Source: Bin87 sp965232895
GTDB taxonomy: Bacteria > Chloroflexota > Dehalococcoidia > Lucifugimonadales > UBA3495
Reading direction: 5' to 3'
DNA length: 64,000 nucleotides
Assembly: GCA_965232895.1 (NCBI GenBank)
Contig: OZ247430.1
Span: forward strand, 310,001-374,000
In this document: one piece after another, positions 49,498-58,941 of the stretch
Position numbering within the stretch: position 1 is the first letter of the stretch
Layout: every line of letters starts with the position of its first letter
Position numbers and translations under genes: made by a program
Notes under the pieces: generated by a model
Database searches by the model: none
What the model saw: only the letters and a program-made list of their open reading frames with translations
Told to the model about the DNA's origin: nothing

Positions 49498-51171
49498 ATG
49501 ACGCGGATGCTAGGCAAGCACGCCCTGGCGCAGATGCTGGTGGCAGAAGGGGTGGAGTACATATTCGGCAACCCCGGCACCAGCGAGACGCCGTTCCTGG
49601 ACGGTCTGCAGGACTTCCCACAACTGCGGTACATACAGGCGTTGCAGGAAGGGACCGCGGTGGGGATGGCCGACGGCTACGCTCGGGCCACCGGCAAGCC
49701 GGCGTTCGCGAACATCCACATCGCCGGCGGGCTGGCGAACGGGATCAGCGGTTTGTACAACGCGTTTCGGGGCGGCACGCCGCTGGTGCTGACGGCGGGG
49801 AACTCGGACACCAGGATGTTGATCAGCGAACCGGTGCTATCCGGCGACCTGGTGGAGATGACCCAGCAGTACACCAAGTGGAGCATCGAGATTCGCCACG
49901 CCTCGGACATACCGGTGGCGATCCGCCGGGCGTTCAAGGAAGCCAAGACGCCGCCGACCGGGCCGGTGTTCGTGTCGTTCCCGTGGGATACGCTGGACGA
50001 AGAGGTGGATTTCGAGCCCGTGGCCTCGTCCGACGGTTACTTCCGGATCCGGCCCGATGCGGCGGCGGTGGACCGCGCGACCGAGTTGCTGGCCGGAGCG
50101 GAGAACCCCGTGATCGTGGTAGGCGACCGCGTGGCGCAGTCGAACGCCGTGGAGCAAGTGGTGCGGGTCGCGGAGCAGACCGGAGCCAGGGTTGTCGCCA
50201 CCTCTTACTCGGAAGTGAACTTCCCGACGTCTCACCCGCAGTGGGGCGGGATGCTGAACCTGAATAGTCCGGCCACGGCGCGACAATTCCAGAACGCCGA
50301 CGTGGTGATGGCGGTGGGCACAGACGTATTCGCGTCTTTCCTGTACGTGGACGTGCCGTTCCTGAACCCGGATACCAAGCTGATCCACATGGACAGCAAC
50401 TACTGGGAGATCGAAAAGAGCTACCCGACAGAAGTGGGGATCATGGCCGACCCGGCGGCGGGCATGGCCGACCTGGCGGTATCGCTGGAGTCGAACCTGA
50501 CCGGCGGGCAGCGGGAGGCCGCGGCTACCCGGGCGGCCACCCTGGCGGCGGCGCGGGAGCGGGACGCCGAGCGATACCGGGATCGGATCGCGGCAACGTG
50601 GGACAACTCGCCGATGCCGGTGGAGCGCATGATGCACGAACTGGCGGACGCGGTTCCGCCGAACACCATCATCGCCGACGAAGCGGTTACCTCGCGTCCG
50701 GCGGTGAACCGGGCCTTTGACTTCGAGAAGCCCGGCGACATCTACGGCATACGGGGCGGGGCGCTGGGCTGGGCCATGCCGGGAGCGCTGGGAGTGAAGC
50801 TGGCGCATCCGGACCGGCCGGTGCTGGCAGTGGTGGGCGATGGGGCGTCAATGTACACGGTGCAGGCGCTTTGGACGGCGAGCCGGTACAACATTCCGGT
50901 GGTCTATGCCATCTGCAACAACCAGGCGTACCGCATCCTCAAGGTGAACATGGAGGTTTACCTGCGTGACATGCTGGACGACCGCGAGCGGGACAGCGAC
51001 TACGTGGGCATGGACTTCGCCAACCGGCTGGACCTGGCGATGATGGCGCAGGCCATGGGCGTCCACGGCGAACGGGTGGAGGATCCGTCGGAAATCGGGC
51101 CGGCGATCCAGCGGGCGTTCGATAGCGGCAAGCCGGCTTTGCTGGACATCACCATCAGCGGAGCGCTGTAG
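49498..51171 (+). CDS. Benzoylformate-decarboxylase-like TPP enzyme
   Basis: 557 residues. EYIFGNPGTSETPFLDGL and ALQEGTAVGMADGYARATGK resemble benzoylformate decarboxylase more than acetolactate synthase; ANIHIAGGLANG keeps the His matching BFD His70. The TPP site is VVGDGASMYTVQALW ending NNQAY. BFD Ser26 is Thr here. The enzyme should decarboxylate an aromatic or branched 2-oxo acid; exact substrate unknown. It follows the VOC pair by 123 bases and is closed by a terminator. Confidence 0.85.
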   Translation: MTRMLGKHALAQMLVAEGVEYIFGNPGTSETPFLDGLQDFPQLRYIQALQEGTAVGMADGYARATGKPAFANIHIAGGLANGISGLYNAFRGGTPLVLTAGNSDTRMLISEPVLSGDLVEMTQQYTKWSIEIRHASDIPVAIRRAFKEAKTPPTGPVFVSFPWDTLDEEVDFEPVASSDGYFRIRPDAAAVDRATELLAGAENPVIVVGDRVAQSNAVEQVVRVAEQTGARVVATSYSEVNFPTSHPQWGGMLNLNSPATARQFQNADVVMAVGTDVFASFLYVDVPFLNPDTKLIHMDSNYWEIEKSYPTEVGIMADPAAGMADLAVSLESNLTGGQREAAATRAATLAAARERDAERYRDRIAATWDNSPMPVERMMHELADAVPPNTIIADEAVTSRPAVNRAFDFEKPGDIYGIRGGALGWAMPGALGVKLAHPDRPVLAVVGDGASMYTVQALWTASRYNIPVVYAICNNQAYRILKVNMEVYLRDMLDDRERDSDYVGMDFANRLDLAMMAQAMGVHGERVEDPSEIGPAIQRAFDSGKPALLDITISGAL

Positions 51172-51195
51172 CCGGCGCCACGCAACACAAGAGCA

Positions 51196-51231
51196 GAGCA
51201 GGGCGAGTTTGCGGACCCGCCCTGCTCTTTT
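51196..51231 (+). terminator. Rho-independent terminator after the benzoylformate-decarboxylase-like gene
   Basis: GAGCAGGGCG and its complement are separated by 12 bases and followed by TTTTCTC. Its place 24 bases after the stop, before a gene on the other strand, fits termination of the rightward unit. Confidence 0.85.
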
Positions 51232-51257
51232 CTCGCTGTTACCCGAGCCGGACTAGT

Positions 51258-51740
51258 TCAGGATTCGGGTCGCTCCGCCATCGCCAAGACTTCGGCCCAC
51301 TCCTCCGCCGTCACTGGCTGGATGGAGAGTCGCTGACCACGCTTGATGACCTGCATGTCGGCCAGGGCCGGGTTGGCCTTGAGCTCGTTGAGGCTCACGA
51401 AACGCGGGAGGCGCCGCTCGGCCTTGATGTCGACCATCAGCCAGGTTGGATTGGCCGGGTTGGACTTGGGATCGTAGTAGCGGGAGTTGGGATCCCAGGC
51501 GGTGTCGTCGGGGTAGGCCTCACCGACGATGCGAGCGGTGCCGATGACTCCGGGGGGCTTGGCGTTGCTGTGGTAGAAGAGGATGTAATCGCCGACGCGC
51601 ATGTCGTCGCGCATGAAATTGCGCGCCTGGTAATTGCGGACGCCGTCCCACTCTGCGGTGTGGTCGTCCTCGGCCACAAGGTCGTCGTAGGAGAAAGAAG
51701 ACGGCTCGGACTTGAACAGCCAGTAGCGGGGTTCAGGCAT
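51258..51740 (-). CDS. EVE-domain protein
   Basis: 160 residues: RYWLFKSEPSSFSYDDLVAE, then EWDGVRNYQARNFMR, VGDYILFYHSNAKPPGVIGT and 'WLMVDIKAERRLPRFVSLNEL'. This is the EVE (PUA-like) fold, which binds modified bases in DNA or RNA, as thymocyte nuclear protein 1 relatives do. No partner nuclease is fused. It stands alone, convergent with the TPP gene. Confidence 0.92.
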   Translation of the reverse strand: MPEPRYWLFKSEPSSFSYDDLVAEDDHTAEWDGVRNYQARNFMRDDMRVGDYILFYHSNAKPPGVIGTARIVGEAYPDDTAWDPNSRYYDPKSNPANPTWLMVDIKAERRLPRFVSLNELKANPALADMQVIKRGQRLSIQPVTAEEWAEVLAMAERPES

Positions 51741-51885
51741 CGGGTCAACTCCGGGAATGGCCCCAGGACGGGCGAACAGAACAGGTGGGAGGTGGATTCC
51801 TGCTTTCGCAGGAATGACGCTCTCGGGCCGTTAATTCTCGAGCGGGTCTAGATCAGGCCGCTGACTGATTGAGCATCGAGCGGAG

Positions 51886-52230
51886 CTAAACGGCGTCCGT
51901 TCCGTGCTCGCCGGTGCGGATCCGGATAGCGTCGCCCACCGGGTAGATGAAAATCTTGCCGTCGCCGGGGGCGCCGGTGATGGCGTTGGTGCGAATGACG
52001 TCCACCGCCCGGTCGGTGTCCTCGTCATTGACGACGACCTCCACCTTGACCTTGGGCAGCATGTCGATGCGGTAGGTCCCGAGGCCGCGGGCCGCAGTGA
52101 CTTCCACCCCGCCCTGGTTGCCCCGACCCGAAACCTGGGTCACGGTAAGGCCCACGACGCCGGCTTCGCTGAGAGCATCCTTGACGACGTCGAGACGTTC
52201 CGGCCGGAAAATGGCTTCGATTTTATTCAT
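51886..52230 (-). CDS. glnB: P-II family nitrogen regulatory protein
   Basis: 114 residues with the trimeric P-II plan. MNKIEAIFRPERLDVVKDAL begins the chain, the T loop holds Tyr53 (GTYRIDMLPKV) where uridylylation would occur, and GAPGDGKIFIYPV is the B-loop ATP site. It reports nitrogen/2-oxoglutarate status. There is no amtB or glnA next to it. 145 bases separate it from the ligase gene. Confidence 0.93.
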   Translation of the reverse strand: MNKIEAIFRPERLDVVKDALSEAGVVGLTVTQVSGRGNQGGVEVTAARGLGTYRIDMLPKVKVEVVVNDEDTDRAVDVIRTNAITGAPGDGKIFIYPVGDAIRIRTGEHGTDAV

Positions 52231-52375
52231 TGGGTTTGCACCTCGCTGGACTCAATTGTAATCGTTATGTCGCCTTGCGTGCATGTGGTTGACGATTTTA
52301 CGCCCAAGATCCCAAAAGGTGCGCTGCTCTGCGACCAAACAAGCCTGATCCGCCGGCCCCACAACGAAGCGCCGG

Positions 52376-54007
52376 CTACCGCCGGATTTGGATACCGGCA
52401 GCTTCGCGATCAAAGCAACCGGAGATGAGGTCCTCGCGCTCCTGGCGCAGGACGTCCTTTCGCACCCGGAGGCTGGGGGTCCGCGGCAGTTCGTCGCGGA
52501 TTTCGATGTAGCGGGGCACCTTGAAGTAGGCCAGGCGGTCAGCGCACCAGTAGATGACGTCCTCGGGCTGCGGCGAGGCGCCGGGCCGAGGGGTTATGTA
52601 CGCCTTGACCTCGTCCTCCCCCAGCTCTGAGGGGACTGCGATGATGGCGCAATCCAGGACGTGCTCGTGGCTCTTGATCACGTCCTCGACTTCCTGGGAA
52701 GAGATGTTCTCGCCGCGGCGACGGATGACGTCCTTCTTCCGGTCGACGAAGTAAAGGTAGTCGTCGTCGTCCAGCCAGCCCAGGTCGCCGGTGAACAGCC
52801 AGCCGTCACGCAGGGACGCGCTGGTCTCCGTCTCGTTACGCCAATAGCCGGCCATGGTGGCGGGGTTGCGGATGGTGATTTCGCCCGGTTGGCCATTGGC
52901 TACCGGATTGCCGCCATCGTCAACAATGCGAACGGTGTTTTCGAACGCCGCGTCCGGGTGACGGCGGGGCTGACCTGACGAGTTCGGCCGCCGATCGCCC
53001 CGTATGGCCTCAATGGTGCCGTAGCAGGTCTCGGTCATGCCGAAGCCGACGATGATATCGGTGCCGAAGCGCTGCTCGAACTCCGCAAGGAACTCAGGAG
53101 AAAAGGCCGGCGAGCCATAGAAGAGGCGCACAGTGTTGTCGGCGTCATCGGGCCGGGGGTCGTTCTTAGCCAGCACGGGCATCATCATGCCGATGAAGTT
53201 GACCACGGTGGCGCGCGCGTCCCGCACCTGGTCCCAGAAACGCGAGGCGCTGAAACGATCCTGCACGATCAGGGTGGCGCCGGCGGCCAGGGTGCCCATG
53301 GTGCTGTAGTACTGGGCATTGGCGTGAAAGTACGGAAGACAGGTGAAAAAGCGGTCGTCGGGCGTGGCCTGGGTCCAGAGGGCAAAACCTTGTCCGGCGG
53401 ACACGTACATCTGATGGGTGACCTGAACGCCCTTGGGGTTGCCGGTGGTTCCAGAGGTGTACTGGAGCATCGAAATGTCGGTGGGAGCCACGCGCGGGAG
53501 TTCAGCGATTTCAGGAGATTGGGCGAGAAGGTCAGCGTACCTGGTCCACCCGGTTGGAGTGGCATCGCCACCCACGTACAGGCGATGGCGGACACAGGGT
53601 GCAATGTCGGCTGCCTGGGTCGCGACGTCAAGCAGGTCCTCGTGGGCGACGAGAGCGGAGGCTTCCGCGTTGTTGAGGATGAATGCCATTTCGTCGCGAC
53701 GGTAGGCCGTGTTGATGGTGACGGTGATGCCGCCGATGAGCGCGAGGCCAAACCAGGAGTACAGGACCTCGGGAACGTTGGGGAGGAAGAGACAGACGCG
53801 GTCGCCGTGACCGATACCCAAATTGCGGAACATGGTGGCCGCCGAACGGCAGCGGCGATAGAAGTCAGAGTAGGAGATCTGCTGCCCGGCGATCTCCACG
53901 AAGATCTTGTCCGGATTGGAACTGGCCACAATCTCCAGAAATTCGCCGAGGGATTTTTCCCACGAATGGCGATTGGAAATGGGCTCCAGACCGAGGATGC
54001 TACTCAT
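52376..54007 (-). CDS. AMP-forming acyl-CoA synthetase (CaiC-like)
   Basis: 543 residues of the ANL family. The AMP/P-loop motif is YTSGTTGNPKGVQVTH, A5 is GFGMTETCYG, A7 is WLFTGDLGWLDDDDYLYFVDR and A8 is RRGENISSQEVEDVI. The A10 region reads LPRTPSLRVRKDVLR: the catalytic Lys position seems to be Arg, so acyl-adenylate formation may be slowed, or the next Lys may serve. It resembles carnitine/crotonobetaine-CoA ligases and could feed acids to CoA-dependent enzymes such as the CaiB protein. Substrate unknown. Confidence 0.85.
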   Translation of the reverse strand: MSSILGLEPISNRHSWEKSLGEFLEIVASSNPDKIFVEIAGQQISYSDFYRRCRSAATMFRNLGIGHGDRVCLFLPNVPEVLYSWFGLALIGGITVTINTAYRRDEMAFILNNAEASALVAHEDLLDVATQAADIAPCVRHRLYVGGDATPTGWTRYADLLAQSPEIAELPRVAPTDISMLQYTSGTTGNPKGVQVTHQMYVSAGQGFALWTQATPDDRFFTCLPYFHANAQYYSTMGTLAAGATLIVQDRFSASRFWDQVRDARATVVNFIGMMMPVLAKNDPRPDDADNTVRLFYGSPAFSPEFLAEFEQRFGTDIIVGFGMTETCYGTIEAIRGDRRPNSSGQPRRHPDAAFENTVRIVDDGGNPVANGQPGEITIRNPATMAGYWRNETETSASLRDGWLFTGDLGWLDDDDYLYFVDRKKDVIRRRGENISSQEVEDVIKSHEHVLDCAIIAVPSELGEDEVKAYITPRPGASPQPEDVIYWCADRLAYFKVPRYIEIRDELPRTPSLRVRKDVLRQEREDLISGCFDREAAGIQIRR

Positions 54008-54222
54008 AACTAAGCTCGGGATCCAACGGACGCAAAACAGCGGCCGGCTACGAATTACGCAGGGCTCACGCTATCACGCGAGTTGGGGACGGTCAAGGGA
54101 CGGATGCGCCGCGGGCGCAAGCGTACCTGCAGCAGACCGGTCCGCAGCAGAACCGCCAGCCTACGACCGGTTTCAGGGACGTTGGACTGGCGCCGCGTCA
54201 CGGCTGGCGCATCAGCCGCCCG

Positions 54223-54552
54223 ATGACCACCCATGCTAAAATTGGCTCGTTCTCACTGGAGCCAGTTGTACCGAATAGTACGCCAAAGGTGCGCGAAGTG
54301 CAGATTACCGGCAGAGGCGTTTGGATCGCTTTGACATCGGCCATCTTCTGGGCGGCGTCGCTGGCAGCAATGCTTGCCGGCGGCTACGTGGTAGCGGTGG
54401 GTACGCCATGCCTGTGCGCCGATGTCAACGGCTTAATGCTGGGTGGCGGCTTGCTGATAATCCTGATGAGCGCCGCAGCGTTGCTCTGGTCCAGAGAATT
54501 GGCGCGCCTGGTGGTTGACCGGGTGACCAGCCTGACGGCTCAGCAGAAATAG
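54223..54552 (+). CDS. Small membrane protein of unknown function (two spans)
   Basis: 109 residues or fewer, depending on the start. Two hydrophobic helices are clear: WIALTSAIFWAASLAAMLAG and LMLGGGLLIILMSAAALLW. A Cys pair (TPCLCAD) sits between them. No strong ribosome binding site supports ATG 54223; a GTG near 54292 is possible. No family is recognised. It is isolated between two leftward units. Confidence 0.5.
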   Translation: MTTHAKIGSFSLEPVVPNSTPKVREVQITGRGVWIALTSAIFWAASLAAMLAGGYVVAVGTPCLCADVNGLMLGGGLLIILMSAAALLWSRELARLVVDRVTSLTAQQK

Positions 54553-54553
54553 T

Positions 54554-54593
54554 CGCCAGCGGAAGCATTAGCGGCTACTGCGGTCCGCTGGCG
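54554..54593. terminator. Inverted repeat downstream of the small membrane protein
   Basis: CGCCAGCGGA pairs with TCCGCTGGCG across 20 bases just after the stop at 54552; the loop can also pair in part. No T-run follows, so terminator activity is uncertain. The remaining bases to 54703 show nothing else. Confidence 0.4.
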
Positions 54594-54703
54594 CTTCCCA
54601 CCGGCGGGCTCTAACCTTCCGGCCTGATTGTGGTGAGAAGCCGAACACGGCGTTCGGCCACTATTTGTCGAGGAGCGTCGAACCTCTCCCGGAACGACCT
54701 GTA

Positions 54704-55606
54704 CTAAAGCTGGCGCAGCTTGGGATCCAGGCGATCACGCAGCCAGTCCCCGAACACGTTGAACGCGATCACAACCATGGTTATCGCAACGCCGGGGATA
54801 ATGGAAATCCACCACGCGGTGGCGACCTTGGCCCGGCCGTCAGCGACCATCTGTCCCCACGATGGCGTGGGCGGCGGGATTCCGGCGCCGAGAAAGCTGA
54901 GCGATGCTTCAGTCAGAATGACCAGGCCGACGTGCAGCGTCAACATGACCATGAAGGAATTGAAAACGTTGGGCATTATGTGGACGAACATGATCCGGGC
55001 GCCGGAGCAACCGTGGACATGGGCCAGCGCGACAAAGTCGTTGTCTTTGAGCCCCAGCACCTCACCTCGGGTGACCCGGGCGAACCTCGCCCACAGGATC
55101 AGGGTCACGGCAAGAACCACAGTCTGCAGCCCCTGCCCCATGGTCACCGCTAACAATAAGGCGAACAGAATTGTGGGGAAGGCAAGGGTCGCGTCCACCG
55201 CCCTCATGATGAACGTGTCCGTCTTGCCACCCGCGTAGCCTGACAGCAGGCCCAGGACACCGCCGATGGCGCCCCCGGCCAGGAGGGCGGTGAAGGCCAC
55301 GATCAGGCTGACTCGAGCTCCGTAGATCAAACGGCTCAGGATGTCCCGGCCCAGAATGTCCGTGCCCAACAGGTACTTGGCGGAACCCTCCGCCTGCCAG
55401 GCCGGCGGCTGAAGTTTGTCGCGCAGGGACTGCTTGGTCGGTGAATGGGGGGCAATCAGCGGCGCGAATATGGCCGCGAACACCATGATCACAATGATGA
55501 CCACGGGTATCCAGGGCAGTCGCTTGAGTTCGTACTTCAGCCGTTCCTGCCGCTCGCCGGAAACCTCCAGCACCTGCACGCCGGTTTCTATGCGGTCGCT
55601 GGCCAT
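54704..55606 (-). CDS. Peptide/nickel-type ABC transporter permease (DppC family)
   Basis: 300 residues, six membrane spans. A long cytosolic N-terminus leads to 'LPWIPVVIIVIMVFAAIFAP'; then LLGTDILGRDILSRLIYGAR, the EAA loop around GARIMFVHIMPNVFNSFMV, and SFLGAGIPPPTPSWGQMV, all typical of DppC/OppC. It works with the DppB-type permease encoded seven bases upstream. The ATPase genes (dppD/dppF) are not in this locus, so they must be elsewhere or shared. Confidence 0.92.
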   Translation of the reverse strand: MASDRIETGVQVLEVSGERQERLKYELKRLPWIPVVIIVIMVFAAIFAPLIAPHSPTKQSLRDKLQPPAWQAEGSAKYLLGTDILGRDILSRLIYGARVSLIVAFTALLAGGAIGGVLGLLSGYAGGKTDTFIMRAVDATLAFPTILFALLLAVTMGQGLQTVVLAVTLILWARFARVTRGEVLGLKDNDFVALAHVHGCSGARIMFVHIMPNVFNSFMVMLTLHVGLVILTEASLSFLGAGIPPPTPSWGQMVADGRAKVATAWWISIIPGVAITMVVIAFNVFGDWLRDRLDPKLRQL

Positions 55607-55613
55607 ATCGCTC

Positions 55614-56531
55614 CTAGTCGTACCGGATCCTGGGATTCACGTAAGCGTAAAGGATGTCGACCACCAAATTCACGGCCAGGATTATCACGGCGTCCAGCAG
55701 GATCACTGCCTGGAGCAGCGGAAAGTCGCGTTGCGCCACGGCGTCAATGGTGAGGCGGCCGATACCGGGCCAGGCAAACACGGTCTCGGTCACGATGGCT
55801 CCGGTGACGAACCCGCCAACGAAGACACCGAAGAGCGTCAGCACCGGGATCAGGGCGTTGCGCAGGCAGTGCTTCCAGAAGACCTTCCATTCCTGCAGTC
55901 CCTTGATCCGGGCGAGCTTGACGTACTCGGTATCGAGCACCTCCAGCATGCTTGACCGGATCAGCCGCATGATACCGGCGATGGAGAACGTGCCCAGGGT
56001 GAACGCCGGCAGAATGTAGTGGAGGGGCCCGCCCATTCTCCCGGGTGGAAGCACGTCCAACCACACGCTGAATATGTAAATGCAGACGATGGCGATCCAG
56101 AAATTTGGAGTAGCCACCCCGAACACCGCGATAGCCCCGGCCACCTGGTCGATCCAGGTGCCCCGCTTGACCGCTGCTACTACCCCCAACGGGATCGCGA
56201 CTGCAACCGCGATGAACATCGACAGCGGCAGCAACTTGAGCGTGTTGGGCAGCCGTTCGAAGAAGAGCTCCGCTGCCGGCTTTTTGTACACGATGGAGTC
56301 GCCAAAATCGCCGCGGACAATGCCGGTGAGAAACACGAAGAGCTGTACGTGGTACGGGCGGTCGAGGCCGAGGTTCCGCTCGACGAATTGGCGCTCTTCC
56401 TCGGTGGCATCTTCCGGCACCATGAGGTCTGCCGGATTGCCGGTGGCCCTGGCCAGGGCGAACACGATCAGCGCGACGATAAAGAGCAGGACGATACCCT
56501 GCAAAAGCCGGTTGAGGATGTATTTTTGCAA
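55614..56531 (-). CDS. Peptide/nickel-type ABC transporter permease (DppB family)
   Basis: 305 residues. 'YILNRLLQGIVLLFIVALIV' starts the first span; the periplasmic loop has GLDRPYHVQLFVFLTGIVRG DFGDS (two segments), and VFWKHCLRNALIPVLTLFG is the EAA loop. Typical of DppB/OppB. It forms the transport pore with the DppC-like protein. It is 140 bases after the binding-protein gene, with a hairpin between. Confidence 0.92.
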   Translation of the reverse strand: MQKYILNRLLQGIVLLFIVALIVFALARATGNPADLMVPEDATEEERQFVERNLGLDRPYHVQLFVFLTGIVRGDFGDSIVYKKPAAELFFERLPNTLKLLPLSMFIAVAVAIPLGVVAAVKRGTWIDQVAGAIAVFGVATPNFWIAIVCIYIFSVWLDVLPPGRMGGPLHYILPAFTLGTFSIAGIMRLIRSSMLEVLDTEYVKLARIKGLQEWKVFWKHCLRNALIPVLTLFGVFVGGFVTGAIVTETVFAWPGIGRLTIDAVAQRDFPLLQAVILLDAVIILAVNLVVDILYAYVNPRIRYD

Positions 56532-56553
56532 ATCCCCGACCTCAAGGAACGGT

Positions 56554-56587
56554 TCGCGCCGGGAGGTTCAGCCCGTTCCCGGCGCGA
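56554..56587 (-). terminator. Intra-operon hairpin between binding-protein and permease genes
   Basis: TCGCGCCGGGA and its complement are 12 bases apart. Such hairpins often stop or stabilise the mRNA so that the binding protein is made in excess over the permeases. Confidence 0.6.
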
Positions 56588-56671
56588 CCAGCGTGTGGCG
56601 TCAAGGTTTGTATCGTTGAATGTCGGGGGGGCCTGGCTGCGTCGGCAGCCGCGCCCACCCGGATCCAAACT

Positions 56672-58531
56672 CTATTGTTGCCAGGGATTGCCCTCGGCGT
56701 GGGGTATGCGATGGAACACGTCACCGAGCTCACCGCGGCCGTAGATGCCCTGCCAACGGCCCACCGTTTCCGGGTTGGAGGCGTACAGGCTGACACCCTG
56801 GACAATCGGGACACCGATCCACTGATCGGCCACCAACTGGAGGATGTCGTTGGTAGCCTCGGCCCGCTTGGCATCGTCGCGCTCGGAGATGGCGATCTCG
56901 TGGAGCCTCAGGTATTCCTCTCCCACCGGTGTCAAACTGTCGCGATCGCCGAATGCAACGTGGTTGCTATCGGGGTGGAAAGTGGTCTGATACCGGGGTA
57001 CCGGCAGCGGCCGGCCCGCGTTGCGGTAGATGCTGACTGCCCCGTTGAAGCCTTCGCCCCATTCGTCGTGTCCGGGCCGCCGGGTCATGGGACTGAACAC
57101 GCCGATCTCGATGACTTTCAGGTCAGACTTGATGCCGATCTCATCCCAGAAGCCGGTGACGGCCTGGCTGAGGTCGTTCATGTAGGGTGTGCCCGAGAAG
57201 TTGGTGCTCCAGAAGGTGATCTCGAAACCGTCGGCATATCCGGCCTCGGCCAGCAGCGCCCGAGCGCGATCCGGATCGTACACCAATTCCTCTTCGCCCC
57301 ACTTTTGCCACCGGGGAACGTCGACGTCGACGCTGGTGGGGAAGGTGGCAAAGGGCATGGAGGGTCGCCCATAGCCGTTCAGGGTGAAGTCGATGATGTC
57401 CTGGCGGTTGATGGCCAGTGACATGGCCTGCCGGACGCGAACGTCACCGATCGGCAATGCCTGGGCCTCATCGTAGTAGAGACCCCAGAACTGGTAGATG
57501 AACATGCCCACGCCCTCGATGACCGTGAGCTGCGCTCCGGAGGCTTCCACTTCAGGGGCGGACTCCGGCACCAGGTCGATGATGTCGGCCTGGCCGGTGC
57601 GGACCATGGCCAGCTTGGTGCTTTCTTCGGGGACCAAAAGCAGGCTCATGTTGGCGTAGTGGGGGATGCCGCGATGCGACTTGTCGAAGGCCTCATAGCG
57701 GAAGTAATCGCCCACGGAGTGCTCGGCATACACCCAGGGACCGCTGCCCACCGGCGCCTCCCGGAAACCGTCGCCGCCAACGGACTCGATGTAGTCCTTG
57801 GGCATGATCTGGCCGCCCTGGAACACCGCCCGGGTCAGCAGGCTCCAGAAGTGAGGCTTTGGCCCGTCGGTGTGCATCCGCAGGGTAAGATCATCAACGA
57901 CCTCGATGGCCTCCTCGGACGGCTGGCGGAGTTGCCGGTTGAGGCGGTTACCGTCCCCGACGACGCTTTCGTCGTGGTACATGGTGCGCTCGAGGCTGAA
58001 CTTCACGTCCTCGGCGGTCAGCGCCTCACCGTTGTGGAACACCAGGCCTGGGGCGATGTTGAAAGTCCAACTGCTGCCGTCGGGATCGATCCCCCATTCC
58101 TGCGCCACACCGGGACCGACGCCTCCATACTGGGAATCGTAGTTGAACCCCAGGAGAGCGTCGTAAATGGGCGCCTGGTACTGGGCGTGCCCCGCGCGAC
58201 CCTGCAGGATCGGATCGGTGACCTGTGAACCGAGATTTTGCAGGCTCACGGTCAGCGTGCCGGTTGGGTCGTCTTGCTGGCGCACCACAGCTTCAACCGG
58301 GGGCACCGGGGTGGCCACCACCAGGACTTCCCGGGTGACCTCGACTTCTCTTTCTACCTCTTTCTCGACCTCGACCTGCTCGGTCACGACCTTTTCAACC
58401 TCGACCTGTTCGGTCACGACACGCGTGACCTCGACGACCTGCGGCTCAGCAGGGGTAGCGGCTCCTCCGCAGGCGAGGACGAGCGCGAGGGACAAGGTTA
58501 ACGAACCGAGCCAGACTGCCTTAAGCGACAT
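56672..58531 (-). CDS. ABC transporter substrate-binding lipoprotein (peptide/opine/nickel type) with charged repeat
   Basis: 619 residues. The signal peptide ends in LVLACGG (lipid Cys21). Residues about 34-70 are a run of VEVTRVVTEQ / VEVEKVVTEQ / VEVEKEVERE units, a charged stalk. The solute-binding (SBP family 5) domain follows, with AQEWGIDPDGSSWTFNIAPG, FHNGEALTAEDVKFSLER and VRQAMSLAINRQDIIDF. It captures peptides or similar ligands for the permeases downstream. The stalk type is common in Chloroflexota lipoproteins in my experience of the family. Confidence 0.92.
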   Translation of the reverse strand: MSLKAVWLGSLTLSLALVLACGGAATPAEPQVVEVTRVVTEQVEVEKVVTEQVEVEKEVEREVEVTREVLVVATPVPPVEAVVRQQDDPTGTLTVSLQNLGSQVTDPILQGRAGHAQYQAPIYDALLGFNYDSQYGGVGPGVAQEWGIDPDGSSWTFNIAPGLVFHNGEALTAEDVKFSLERTMYHDESVVGDGNRLNRQLRQPSEEAIEVVDDLTLRMHTDGPKPHFWSLLTRAVFQGGQIMPKDYIESVGGDGFREAPVGSGPWVYAEHSVGDYFRYEAFDKSHRGIPHYANMSLLLVPEESTKLAMVRTGQADIIDLVPESAPEVEASGAQLTVIEGVGMFIYQFWGLYYDEAQALPIGDVRVRQAMSLAINRQDIIDFTLNGYGRPSMPFATFPTSVDVDVPRWQKWGEEELVYDPDRARALLAEAGYADGFEITFWSTNFSGTPYMNDLSQAVTGFWDEIGIKSDLKVIEIGVFSPMTRRPGHDEWGEGFNGAVSIYRNAGRPLPVPRYQTTFHPDSNHVAFGDRDSLTPVGEEYLRLHEIAISERDDAKRAEATNDILQLVADQWIGVPIVQGVSLYASNPETVGRWQGIYGRGELGDVFHRIPHAEGNPWQQ

Positions 58532-58941
58532 TCGGCACCTCCGACGCTAAACGCGAATACTGTGTTGCGGTTAGGTTGTCGCCGCACGATACACCGCATT
58601 GCCGAAATCAGTCAAATTTACTTCACCTTAAGCAGGAATATCGCAACATACGTGAATTATTTCACGAAGTCATCACTGCACGGAAAATGGGCGTCCTCAG
58701 ACGGTGAGGCACACCCTATTACGCAATTCGAGCCAATCTGAGGTTTTAGCGACGATAGTCGTTGGCATCGCCTGTAGCTGGAGATCTGAGGCCGAGGCCC
58801 CCTCGAGATTTTGGCGGTCAGTCTGGGGTAATCCGGCTGAATTGACAGCCAAATGGGGCGGATTTAGACTGCCTTGCACTCGATTGATGCGGGCGTTTGC
58901 CAATCCGACTGACGCCTGAAACAATGCAATGATGGTTGTAT
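58532..58941. other. Intergenic region with candidate operator upstream of the binding-protein gene
   Basis: 410 bases between divergent genes with no gene I can support; the ORFs here are random. The part nearest the binding-protein gene (58540-58680) is AT-rich and should hold its promoter. At 58651-58666 CGTGAA and TTCACG flank TTAT, a perfect palindrome that could be an operator. Confidence 0.45.
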
